From Nereida sp965655635 (GTDB lineage: Bacteria > Pseudomonadota > Alphaproteobacteria > Rhodobacterales > Rhodobacteraceae): a stretch of 64,000 nucleotides of DNA. The stretch lies in contig NZ_CBFHHE010000003.1 in assembly GCF_965655635.1 (NCBI RefSeq), positions 51,782 to 115,781 on the forward strand, read 5' to 3'. Positions 24,515 to 32,456 of this stretch are shown here, piece by piece. The first letter of the stretch is position 1. Each line of letters begins with the position of its first letter. The notes under the pieces are model-generated. The model did not search any database. It was not told the DNA's origin and saw only the letters and a program-made list of their open reading frames with translations. The position numbers were made by a program, and so were the translations under genes.

Positions 24515-26959
24515 ATGGCGGATTTTCCAACGACAGCTCGGGTTGTTATTATTGGGGGCGGTGTTGTGGGCGTTTCCACGCTTTACCATCTTGCCAAAGA
24601 AGGTTGGACGGACTGTGTGCTTCTTGAAAAGAACGAGCTGACAGCGGGCTCGACATGGCATGCGGCGGGCAACTGCCCCAACTTTGCGCCCAATTGGGCC
24701 GTGATGAACATGCAGCGTTATTCGCTTGAGATGTACCGTGGCCTCGCGGACGAGGTCGACTACCCGATGAATTATCATGTCACGGGTGCGCTGCGTTTGG
24801 GTCACACCAAAGAACGTGCCATGGAGTTTGAAAAAGTTGCTGGCCAAGCCCGCGCGATGGGCTTGCAGATGGATATGATCACTCGCGAGGAGATGAAGGA
24901 TTATAACCCATTCGTTGAGACGCATGATCTTGAAGGTATCCTTTGGGACCCGCTTGACGGTGACATTGACCCCGCACAATTGACCCAAGCGCTCGCCAAA
25001 GGTGCACGCGATTTGGGGGCCAACATCCAGCGCTTTTGTCCAGCGACGGGTGTATCGCGTGATGGGGATGAGTGGATCGTTCACACGGAAAAAGGCGATA
25101 TCCGCTGCGAGAAAGTTGTGAACGCGGCGGGGTATTACGCAGCGCGTGTGGGTGAGTGGTTCAAGCCTTTCGGTGGCCGTGACGTGCCGTTGACGGTGAT
25201 GTCCCACCAATATTTTCTGACCGAAGAGATTGACGAGATCAAACAGTGGACCCAAGAAAACGGGCGCAAGACACCGATGATCCGTGACGTAGATAGCAGC
25301 TATTATCTACGCCAAGACAAAAACGGTTTGAACCTTGGGCCATATGAATTCAACTGCAAGGCGCATTGGACTACCAAAGAAGATGCGATGCCGCACGATT
25401 TCAGCTTCCAGCTGTATCCTGACGATCTGGACCGTCTGGAGTGGTACATTGAAGACGCGATGGAGCGCGTGCCTTTGCTTGGGACCGGTGGCGTTGGCCG
25501 CAACATTAACGGCCCAATTCCATATGCGCCTGATGGTCTGCCGATGATAGGTCCGATGCCTGGTGTGAAAAACGCATTTGAGGCCCACAGCTTTACGTTT
25601 GGTATCGTACAAGGCGGTGGAGCAGGCAAGGTAATGGCCGAATGGCTGATCCACGGAGAAACCTCAAACGATATGTGGGCCGTTGATCCGCGCCGCTACA
25701 CCGCGCACGCTGATTTCGATTATAACTTGCAAAAGTCGCTCGAGACTTATGGCCATGAATACGGAATGCACTTCCCGCACAAAGAATGGCCTGCAGGGCG
25801 TGACAAAAAGCTGTCACGGAATGATGCGGCTGTTCGCGCAAACGGCGGTGTGATGGGGGCCTATAACGGTTGGGAACGTGCGAACTGGTTTGCTAAAGAA
25901 GGCGATGATACCTCAATCGAGAGCACTGAAACATGGGACCGCGCAGGTCCATGGGAACCTCGCATTAAAGCCGAAGTAGAAGCGGTGCGTGACGGGGTCG
26001 GTGTTCTGGATTTGCCTGGGTTCTCGCGGTTCATCCTTAAGGGGGAAGGTGCTGCTGAGGCGCTTCGCTCCACAATCACGGGTGCGTTGCCAAAGACTGG
26101 CCGGATGAACCTTGCGTATTTCGCAGACACCAAAGGCCGCCTTCTTACTGAGATGTCTGTTGGTCGTTTAGGCGAAGACGAGTTCCAGCTCATCACCGCA
26201 GCACCTGCGCAGTGGCATGATTTTGAAGTCCTGCGTGACCGGTTGCCTGATGGTCTTGAGTTGGCTGATGTCACAGATGAATATTCGACCCTCATTCTAA
26301 CGGGCCCGAAGTCGCGCGAATTGTTGGCCGGTCTGACTGACGGTGATCTGTCGTTGGGTTGGCTAACGATCCAAGATGCAACTGTGGCTGGTGAACAGGC
26401 GCGCTTGATCCGTGTCAGCTTTGCCGGTGAGTTGGGCTGGGAAATTCATGCGCCTATGGGAAGCATCAAGGCGATCTATGATGCTGTGCTTGCCGCTGGT
26501 GCAACGCCGTTCGGGATGTACGCGCTGAATAGCATGCGGATCGAAAAAGGTTACCGTGCGTGGAAAGGTGATCTGTCGTCAGACTATACAGTGCTTGAAA
26601 GCGGCATGGGGCGTTTTGTGCGCTTCGATAAATCGCAGGACTTCGTGGGCAAAGCGGCTATCGCAGCAGAGCACCAGCAGGGGCGTAAGAAAGCTTTCGT
26701 CACCATGACTGTCGAGGCGGGCGAGCAAGACGCACCCTATATGGCGCCGGTCTATGCAAATGGTGAAGTGGTCGGCGAAGTTACATCTGCCGCTTATGGT
26801 TATCGGTGTGATCGGGCCATTGCGCTGGGCATGGTTCGCATTGATGCGGCGGTTGCTGGTACTCAGCTTGAGATTGATGTCTTCGGCAAGCGTATGGCGG
26901 CAGTGGTGCAAGAAGATCAGCCCCTTTGGGACCCTGAGAATGCTCGCATCCGTGCGTAA
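24515..26959 (+). CDS. Dimethylglycine/sarcosine-dehydrogenase-like flavoprotein with GcvT domain (paralogue A)
   Basis: An 814-residue fusion of a DAO-type FAD oxidoreductase (residues 1-400), an FAO_M linker region (about 400-455) and a GcvT-like folate-binding domain (460-814). The FAD ADP-binding start ARVVIIGGGVVGVSTLYHLA and the LTAGSTWHAAG motif, whose His carries covalent FAD in mammalian DMGDH and SARDH, are present. Right after it paralogue A reads NCPNFAPNW where typical members have a leucine/Arg-rich stretch, which hints at a different substrate. The C-terminal domain has FAGELGWEIH and the GMYALNSMRIEKGYRAWKGDL block of GcvT/DMGDH proteins. The expected chemistry is oxidative N-demethylation with the methyl group passed to tetrahydrofolate; substrate unknown. 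It starts 2 bases after the GFA stop with AGGGAG upstream. Confidence 0.86.
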   Translation: MADFPTTARVVIIGGGVVGVSTLYHLAKEGWTDCVLLEKNELTAGSTWHAAGNCPNFAPNWAVMNMQRYSLEMYRGLADEVDYPMNYHVTGALRLGHTKERAMEFEKVAGQARAMGLQMDMITREEMKDYNPFVETHDLEGILWDPLDGDIDPAQLTQALAKGARDLGANIQRFCPATGVSRDGDEWIVHTEKGDIRCEKVVNAAGYYAARVGEWFKPFGGRDVPLTVMSHQYFLTEEIDEIKQWTQENGRKTPMIRDVDSSYYLRQDKNGLNLGPYEFNCKAHWTTKEDAMPHDFSFQLYPDDLDRLEWYIEDAMERVPLLGTGGVGRNINGPIPYAPDGLPMIGPMPGVKNAFEAHSFTFGIVQGGGAGKVMAEWLIHGETSNDMWAVDPRRYTAHADFDYNLQKSLETYGHEYGMHFPHKEWPAGRDKKLSRNDAAVRANGGVMGAYNGWERANWFAKEGDDTSIESTETWDRAGPWEPRIKAEVEAVRDGVGVLDLPGFSRFILKGEGAAEALRSTITGALPKTGRMNLAYFADTKGRLLTEMSVGRLGEDEFQLITAAPAQWHDFEVLRDRLPDGLELADVTDEYSTLILTGPKSRELLAGLTDGDLSLGWLTIQDATVAGEQARLIRVSFAGELGWEIHAPMGSIKAIYDAVLAAGATPFGMYALNSMRIEKGYRAWKGDLSSDYTVLESGMGRFVRFDKSQDFVGKAAIAAEHQQGRKKAFVTMTVEAGEQDAPYMAPVYANGEVVGEVTSAAYGYRCDRAIALGMVRIDAAVAGTQLEIDVFGKRMAAVVQEDQPLWDPENARIRA

Positions 26960-27028
26960 TTCACTTGGCTTTGGCGCGGCCCATTGGGACTGCGCCTTTC
27001 ATTTTCATTATCTTTAAGGACCCTCCTG

Positions 27029-29473
27029 ATGAGCCTTCCTGAAAAAGCCCGCGTTGTCATCATTGGCGGTGGCGTAATTGGTTGTTCTGTCGCCTATCAC
27101 CTTGCGAAAAAAGGGTGGAAAGACATTGTTCTGCTGGAGCGCAAGCAGCTGACGTCCGGCACAACGTGGCACGCAGCGGGCCTGATTGCGCAGCTCCGTG
27201 CAACGGCTAACATGACGAAATTGGCCAAATATTCCCAAGAACTTTACGGCGAGCTTGAAGCAGAAACCGGTGTTGCTACGGGCTTCAAACGCTGTGGTTC
27301 GATCACGGTTGCGCTGACAGAAGAGCGGCGTGAAGAGATCTACCGCCAAGCTGCCATGGCGCGCGCTTTCGGCGTTGAGGTTGAGGAAATCTCTAACGAG
27401 CGTGTCCAAGAGCTTTACCCGCATATCAACCTCGATGGAGTTGTGGGTGCAGTTTATTTGCCCAAGGACGGGCAGGGCGATCCTGCCAACATCGCACTCG
27501 CGCTAGCTAAGGGCGCGCGTCAGAACGGTGCGCTAATTAAAGAGCGCGTTAAAGTGACTGGCATCGCGAAAGAAAGACAACGTGTCACCGGTGTCGATTG
27601 GCAAACTGAGGACGGAAATACGGGTCATATCGAAGCAGACATGGTCGTGAACTGCGGTGGCATGTGGGGTCGTGAGATTGGCAAAATGGCGGGCGTTTCC
27701 GTGCCGCTTCATGCTTGCGAGCACTTCTATATTGTCACTGAAAACATTCCCGACATGACGCAGCTGCCCGTTCTGCGCGTGCCTGACGAATATGCGTACT
27801 ACAAAGAAGATGCCGGTAAGATTTTGCTTGGCGCTTTCGAGCCTGAAGCCAAACCTTGGGCGATGGATGGCATTCCTGAGAATTTCGAATTTGATCAACT
27901 ACCCGAGGATTTTGATCATTTTGAGCCAATTCTGGAAAAAGCTGTGGACCGCGTGCCGCTGCTTGCTGAGGCGGGTATTCATACATTCTTCAATGGTCCC
28001 GAAAGCTTCACGCCTGATGATGCGTATCACCTTGGTCTTGCGCCCGAGTTGGATAATTTCTGGGTGGCATGTGGTTTCAACTCGATCGGTATTCAGTCTG
28101 CTGGTGGGGCGGGGCACGCGCTGGCCGAGTGGATGCATAGTGGTGAAAAACCGTTTGATCTGGGCGATGTGGACATTGCACGGATGCAGCCGTTTCAGTC
28201 GAATGCGAAGTATTTGTATGAGCGTTCCAAAGAAACATTGGGATTGCTTTATAAGGATCACTTTCCGTTCAAACAAAAAGAAACAGCACGCGGGGTGCGG
28301 CGCTCACCGTTCCATAATCATATGACAGAACGTGGTGCTGTGATGGGTGAGTTCGCTGGTTGGGAACGCCCCAACTGGTTCGCTCGCGAGGCGCAGGAGC
28401 CTGCGTATGAATACAGCTGGTCGCGTCAAAACTTCTTTGACAACGTCCGAAAAGAGCACATGGCTGTACGTCAAAACGTTGGCATGTACGACATGTCATC
28501 ATTTGGCAAAATCCGCGTTGAGGGTCCAGATGCTGAGGCGTTCCTGAACTATGTCGCTGGTGGCAATTACTCAGTACCCGTTGGCAAAATTGTCTACACG
28601 CAGTTTTTGAATAACCGCGCTGGCATTGAGGCGGACGTGACTGTGACGCGCCTTGGCGAGACATCCTATTTGGTCGTGACGCCTGCTGCGACACGTCAGG
28701 CGGATCAGGTCTGGCTGATGCGCCACCGTGGTGATTTCAACGTTGCGATCATGGATGTTACTGCCGGTGAAGGTGTGCTGGCAATTATGGGGCCGCGCTC
28801 TCGTGAGTTGTTGCAGGCTGTATCGCCTAATGACTTCAGCAACGAAGTGAACCCCTTTGGTACAGCCCAAGAAATTGAGATTGGCATGGGCCTAGCCCGC
28901 GTTCACCGCGTCACATATGTCGGTGAGCTTGGGTGGGAAGTCTATGTCTCTGCGGATCAATGCGGTCATGTTTTTGAGACGGTCGCTGAAGCCGGATTTG
29001 ACCTTGGCGTGCGCCTATGCGGGATGCACATGATGGATACCTGCCGGATTGAAAAAGGCTTCCGGCACTTTGGCCATGACATTACTGCCGAGGATCATAT
29101 CCTTGAGGCGGGTCTTGGCTTTGCAGTCAAAAAGGACAAAGAAAATTTCATTGGCCGCGACGCGATTTTGCGCAAACAGGATACGGGCCTTGAGAACCGT
29201 TTGGTGCAATTCAAACTGAACGACCCAGAACCGCTGTTGTATCACAACGAGCCTATTTTGCGTGACGGTGAGGTGGTCGGGTATCTTTCCTCTGGCGCCT
29301 ACGGTCACAATGAAGGTGCCGCGATGGGCATGGGTTACGTGCCGTGCAAAGGTGAGACCGCAGCTGAAATGCTAGGTGCAAAATTTGAGATCGATGTGGC
29401 CGGTGTGCGCGTTGAGGCGACAGCACAGATGAAACCTTTCTACGATCCGAAGTCAGAACGGGTTAAGGTCTGA
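27029..29473 (+). CDS. Dimethylglycine/sarcosine-dehydrogenase-like flavoprotein with GcvT domain (paralogue B)
   Basis: Also exactly 814 residues and the same domain order as paralogue A. Start region: ARVVIIGGGVIGCSVAYHLAKKGW; covalent-FAD motif LTSGTTWHAAGLIAQLRATANM, which is much closer to mammalian sarcosine/dimethylglycine dehydrogenases than paralogue A. Further: GDGQ-like PKDGQGDPANIALALAKGA (substrate/folate-side region), VACGFNSIGIQSAGGAGHALAEW, and in the GcvT part YVGELGWEVYVSAD and GMHMMDTCRIEKGFRHFGHDI. This one is the better candidate for a bona fide sarcosine or dimethylglycine dehydrogenase. ATG at 27029 follows AAGGA by 8 bases; a longer upstream start is rejected. The 69-base gap after paralogue A has no terminator, so both are probably co-transcribed. 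Confidence 0.88.
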   Translation: MSLPEKARVVIIGGGVIGCSVAYHLAKKGWKDIVLLERKQLTSGTTWHAAGLIAQLRATANMTKLAKYSQELYGELEAETGVATGFKRCGSITVALTEERREEIYRQAAMARAFGVEVEEISNERVQELYPHINLDGVVGAVYLPKDGQGDPANIALALAKGARQNGALIKERVKVTGIAKERQRVTGVDWQTEDGNTGHIEADMVVNCGGMWGREIGKMAGVSVPLHACEHFYIVTENIPDMTQLPVLRVPDEYAYYKEDAGKILLGAFEPEAKPWAMDGIPENFEFDQLPEDFDHFEPILEKAVDRVPLLAEAGIHTFFNGPESFTPDDAYHLGLAPELDNFWVACGFNSIGIQSAGGAGHALAEWMHSGEKPFDLGDVDIARMQPFQSNAKYLYERSKETLGLLYKDHFPFKQKETARGVRRSPFHNHMTERGAVMGEFAGWERPNWFAREAQEPAYEYSWSRQNFFDNVRKEHMAVRQNVGMYDMSSFGKIRVEGPDAEAFLNYVAGGNYSVPVGKIVYTQFLNNRAGIEADVTVTRLGETSYLVVTPAATRQADQVWLMRHRGDFNVAIMDVTAGEGVLAIMGPRSRELLQAVSPNDFSNEVNPFGTAQEIEIGMGLARVHRVTYVGELGWEVYVSADQCGHVFETVAEAGFDLGVRLCGMHMMDTCRIEKGFRHFGHDITAEDHILEAGLGFAVKKDKENFIGRDAILRKQDTGLENRLVQFKLNDPEPLLYHNEPILRDGEVVGYLSSGAYGHNEGAAMGMGYVPCKGETAAEMLGAKFEIDVAGVRVEATAQMKPFYDPKSERVKV

Positions 29474-29489
29474 GATAATTCAGTGTAAA

Positions 29490-29520
29490 GGCGGGGCATG
29501 AGTGATACCTATGCCCCGCC
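29490..29520 (+). promoter_or_regulatory. Strong hairpin covering the rluA start codon
   Basis: A perfect 10-bp stem, eight of the pairs G-C (GGCGGGGCAT at 29490-29499, ATGCCCCGCC at 29511-29520), with an 11-base loop. The left arm contains the likely ribosome site and the first two bases of the ATG at 29498. Folded, it would hide translation initiation of the pseudouridine synthase. With no T-run after it, termination is unlikely. Confidence 0.6.
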
Positions 29521-30145
29521 CGATATTCCGCTAGAGATTTTACACGACGATCATGAGATTGTCGTGGTGAACAAACCTGAGGGTTTGTTGAGCGTTCCCG
29601 GCAAGGGTGAACATCTGGCTGATTGCCTTGAGGCACGGGTCCGTGCGGTTTTTCCGACTGCGTTGACCGTCCATCGGCTTGATCGCGACACGAGTGGCGT
29701 CATGGTGTGGGCGCTGACCCCGTATGCCCAACGCCATATCAACCTACAGTTTGAAAAACGTCGCCCTAAAAAGACGTATGTTGCGCGGGTGCATGGCAGT
29801 GTTGAGGGGGATGAGGGCACCGTAGATTTGCCGATGATCGTCGATTGGCCCAACCGTCCATTACAGAAGGTTTGTCATGAAATGGGTAAGCCTGCGGTCA
29901 CGAATTGGAAAGTGATCAAACGCTTGGACGGCGAGACGCGGCTGCGCATGTTCCCGCAAACGGGTCGGTCCCACCAGTTGCGCGTTCACTGCCTTAGCAT
30001 GGGGAACCCGATCATTGGGGACCTGTTTTATGCCCCTGAAACAGCGGCAGAATATCCACGTATGATGCTGCATTCAGAGGTGTTGGAATTGCACCATCCC
30101 GACGGTGGGCAGCGTCACCGTTTCCGCGCCAAGGTCCCATTTTAG
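29498..30145 (+). CDS. rluA: RluA-family pseudouridine synthase
   Basis: A 215-residue pseudouridine synthase, probably the dual 23S rRNA-746/tRNA-32 enzyme by its short single-domain form without an S4 domain. The catalytic motif VHRLDRDTSGVMVWAL contains the nucleophilic Asp near residue 54; DLPMIVDWPNRPLQKV and MFPQTGRSHQLRVHCLSMGNPIIGDLFY are the conserved motifs II/III. The N-terminal LEILHDDHEIVVVNKPEGLLSVPG is standard for RluA. The start at 29498 lies inside a strong hairpin; no alternative downstream ATG keeps the conserved N-terminus. It follows paralogue B by 24 bases and ends at the terminator at 30173. Confidence 0.87.
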   Translation: MSDTYAPPDIPLEILHDDHEIVVVNKPEGLLSVPGKGEHLADCLEARVRAVFPTALTVHRLDRDTSGVMVWALTPYAQRHINLQFEKRRPKKTYVARVHGSVEGDEGTVDLPMIVDWPNRPLQKVCHEMGKPAVTNWKVIKRLDGETRLRMFPQTGRSHQLRVHCLSMGNPIIGDLFYAPETAAEYPRMMLHSEVLELHHPDGGQRHRFRAKVPF

Positions 30146-30172
30146 GCAGCTGCAGTAGGCGAAACGAAAAAA

Positions 30173-30200
30173 GCCCCGCATGGTGCGAGGCCCTCTTTTT
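30173..30200. terminator. Terminator between rluA and convergent aldehyde dehydrogenase
   Basis: An 8-bp stem with one mismatch (GCCCCGCA at 30173-30180, TGCGAGGC at 30184-30191) is followed by CCTCTTTTTG on the plus strand and preceded by an A-rich run (GAAAAAA), which serves as a U-tract for the minus-strand gene. It probably ends both converging transcripts. Confidence 0.8.
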
Positions 30201-30219
30201 GTTATTTTGAGCGCAGTGC

Positions 30220-31644
30220 TTAGTCGGCTACAAATCCGGACAGTGCTTTGACTTCAAGGAATTCATGAAGACCGAATGCACCACCTTCGCGGCCATTGCC
30301 TGACTGCTTATAGCCACCAAATGGTGAACCTTGGGCGAAGCCTTTGCCGTTGGTTTCAACCATGCCTGAGCGCAGTTGACGACCTACGCGCATACGCTTG
30401 GCATCGTCTGAACTTTGCACATAGTTGGTAAGACCGTAGACAGTGTCATTTGCCAGTGCGACAGCTTCTTCTTCTGCGTCAAACGGGATGATGGACAGCA
30501 CTGGGCCAAAAATTTCGGTCCGCGCAATTTCCATGTCGTTGTTCACATCAGCAAATACTGTCGGGCGAACAAAATAGCCGCGGTTCAAGCCGTCTGGGCG
30601 GCCTGTACCACCAGCGACGAGGCGCGCTTCTTTCTTGCCAATCTCGATCAGATCTTGGATTTTGGTGAACTGTGCTTCTGACACGACGGGGCCGATGTGC
30701 TCGCCTTCTTCAGATGCAGGACCTACGCGTGTTGCTTCTGCTGTTGCTGCGGCTTGGATGACTGCTTCATCATAGCGGCTGCGTTCGACAAGCATACGTG
30801 TGGGGGCGTTACATGATTGGCCGGAGTTGCGGAAACAGCGGGCGGCTCCGCGGTTTACAGCGTCTTCGTCTGCATCAGCGAAAATGATGTTTGCACCTTT
30901 GCCGCCCAATTCAAGGCTGACGCGCTTCAGAGTGTCAGCAGCCACTTTTGAAATTGCGATACCAGCGCGTGATGAGCCTGTGAAGCTGACCATGTCCACA
31001 TCCGGGTGGCATGAAAGCTGTGAGCCAACGCCGAGTCCATCCCCGTTCACCAAGTTGAACACGCCAGCAGGGAAACCTGCTTCGTGCATGAATTCAGCGA
31101 ACAAAATACCCGACAGCGGGGATACTTCGGATGGTTTCAGCACAACTGTACAGCCGGTCGCGATGGCGGGGATCACTTTTAGGATGATCTGGTTCATTGG
31201 CCAGTTCCAAGGTGTGATCAAAGCACAAACGCCAATTGGTTCCAGAAGTGTAGCCTCGGTTGGCGTGTGCATTTTTTCAAATTCAAACCCGTCGAACGCT
31301 TTCAAGAAGCCATCGATGTGCCATGTGCCGGCGCCAATTTGTTGAACGCGCGCAAGTTGCTGCGGTGCGCCCATCTCTGTTGAGATTGCTTGGGCCATGT
31401 CTTCGGCGCGGGACACGTAAATGTCGCGGAACTTTTGCAACAATGCCACGCGGTCCGCTTTGTTTGTCTGGGACCAGCCAGGAAATGCGGCTTTCGCTGC
31501 TGCAACTGCTGCGTCTGTGTCAGCCTGATTGCCGATGGCGATCGTGGCGCATACTTCCTCGGTTGAGGGGTTGATTACATCCATCGTTGCAGCACTGTTG
31601 GGGGCGACCCATTGACCGTTGATGTAGAATTCCTGAGTGTTCAT
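30220..31644 (-). CDS. Aldehyde dehydrogenase (NAD(P)+) family protein
   Basis: A 474-residue ALDH-superfamily enzyme oxidising an aldehyde to its acid. NAD-binding and catalytic blocks: ITPWNWPMNQIILKVIPAIATGC, LKPSEVSPLSGILFAEF, FTGSSRAGIAISK, VSLELGGKGANIIFADADED (general-base Glu) and RNSGQSCNAPTRMLVERS with the catalytic Cys near residue 280. The C-terminal PFGGYKQSGNGREGG completes the family pattern. The closest annotations in Rhodobacterales are broad-range ALDHs; substrate unknown. It converges on the demethylase/rluA transcript. It may act on an aldehyde from the nearby catabolic cluster, but this is only proximity. Confidence 0.9.
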   Translation of the reverse strand: MNTQEFYINGQWVAPNSAATMDVINPSTEEVCATIAIGNQADTDAAVAAAKAAFPGWSQTNKADRVALLQKFRDIYVSRAEDMAQAISTEMGAPQQLARVQQIGAGTWHIDGFLKAFDGFEFEKMHTPTEATLLEPIGVCALITPWNWPMNQIILKVIPAIATGCTVVLKPSEVSPLSGILFAEFMHEAGFPAGVFNLVNGDGLGVGSQLSCHPDVDMVSFTGSSRAGIAISKVAADTLKRVSLELGGKGANIIFADADEDAVNRGAARCFRNSGQSCNAPTRMLVERSRYDEAVIQAAATAEATRVGPASEEGEHIGPVVSEAQFTKIQDLIEIGKKEARLVAGGTGRPDGLNRGYFVRPTVFADVNNDMEIARTEIFGPVLSIIPFDAEEEAVALANDTVYGLTNYVQSSDDAKRMRVGRQLRSGMVETNGKGFAQGSPFGGYKQSGNGREGGAFGLHEFLEVKALSGFVAD

Positions 31645-31712
31645 TTCGCGCTCCCTGACGGCCTAAATTTTGTGCACACTGTCACGAGGAGGCGGGTTCG
31701 TTCAAGCCTCAG

Positions 31713-32294
31713 TTACGTCACTAACAAGCGGGTTCCGACCTTTACGTGCGGATAAAGCATTTGCATGTGATCATTGCGCAGTTTGATGCAGCCAGTCTCA
31801 TAGGCCAGCCTTATTGACCACGGTATGTTGGTGCCGTGAATACGGTAGTATGTGGGGCGCCCGTTCACGGCCATGTAAAGTGCTGCCGCGCCCATGGGGT
31901 TCCGCGGATCGCCGCCATCAAGCCCGCCTTTGTATTGGGCATAAAGGTCTGGCCGTCGTCTCAGCATACGGGGCGTCGGAGTCCAGCGGGGCCATTCAGC
32001 TTTGCGATGAATTGTGGCGCGCCCTTTGAAATCAAGGCCTTGTTTCCCCAAGGAAACGCCCACACGCTACGCCACACCACGCTTACGAATACGTAAAAGC
32101 TGAAACCGGTCTGACAACACTCGAATACTGCCTACGCGCCACGAGGCGAGGACTTTAACCATCACGGGTTTGAAATGCTCTTCCAGTTTGTACGCGTCAT
32201 TCGGGTCTTTTGCTGCACGCCTAAAGAACGCCGCAGCAGGAGAGGCTGCAAGCAAAGCAGGTGATGCAAGAAGAAAAGATCGCCGAGAAATCAT
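31713..32294 (-). pseudogene. L,D-transpeptidase with an in-frame amber stop
   Basis: A second YkuD-type transpeptidase. The ATG at 32294 opens a Tat-like signal peptide (MISRRSFLLASPALLAASPAAAF). The protein reads normally to LRIRKRGVA, then TAG at 32067-32069 interrupts; in the same frame it resumes with RVGVSLGKQGLDFKGRATIHRKAEWPRWTPTP, which is what the family shows after this point. A single substitution (CAG or TGG to TAG) would explain it. The catalytic region is IHGTNIPWSIRLAYETGCIKL; the Cys remains, but the Ser/Thr two residues before it (usually SxGC) reads E-T-G-C, which may be further decay. Reinitiation at GTG 32061-32063 would lack the signal peptide. I call it a pseudogene; rare amber suppression cannot be excluded. 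Confidence 0.78.
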
Positions 32295-32398
32295 AACAAG
32301 ACACCGTTTACGCGTACTATGGTTAACATAAGGCAAAATGCGGGTGCAAAAATGAAAGCCGCCACATCACAAAATTTGGCTCACACAGCGATTAGATA

Positions 32399-32430
32399 GC
32401 AAAAAGCCCCGCTATTTCTAGCGGGGCTTT
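32399..32430 (-). terminator. Rho-independent terminator of pnp
   Basis: A perfect 12-bp stem (AAAGCCCCGCTA at 32403-32414, TAGCGGGGCTTT at 32419-32430) with a TTTC loop. On the minus strand the stem is followed by a T-run (complement of AAAAA at 32401-32405), 27 bases after the pnp stop. Confidence 0.95.
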
Positions 32431-32456
32431 GAGATGATTAAGCGGTGAGAAAGAAT

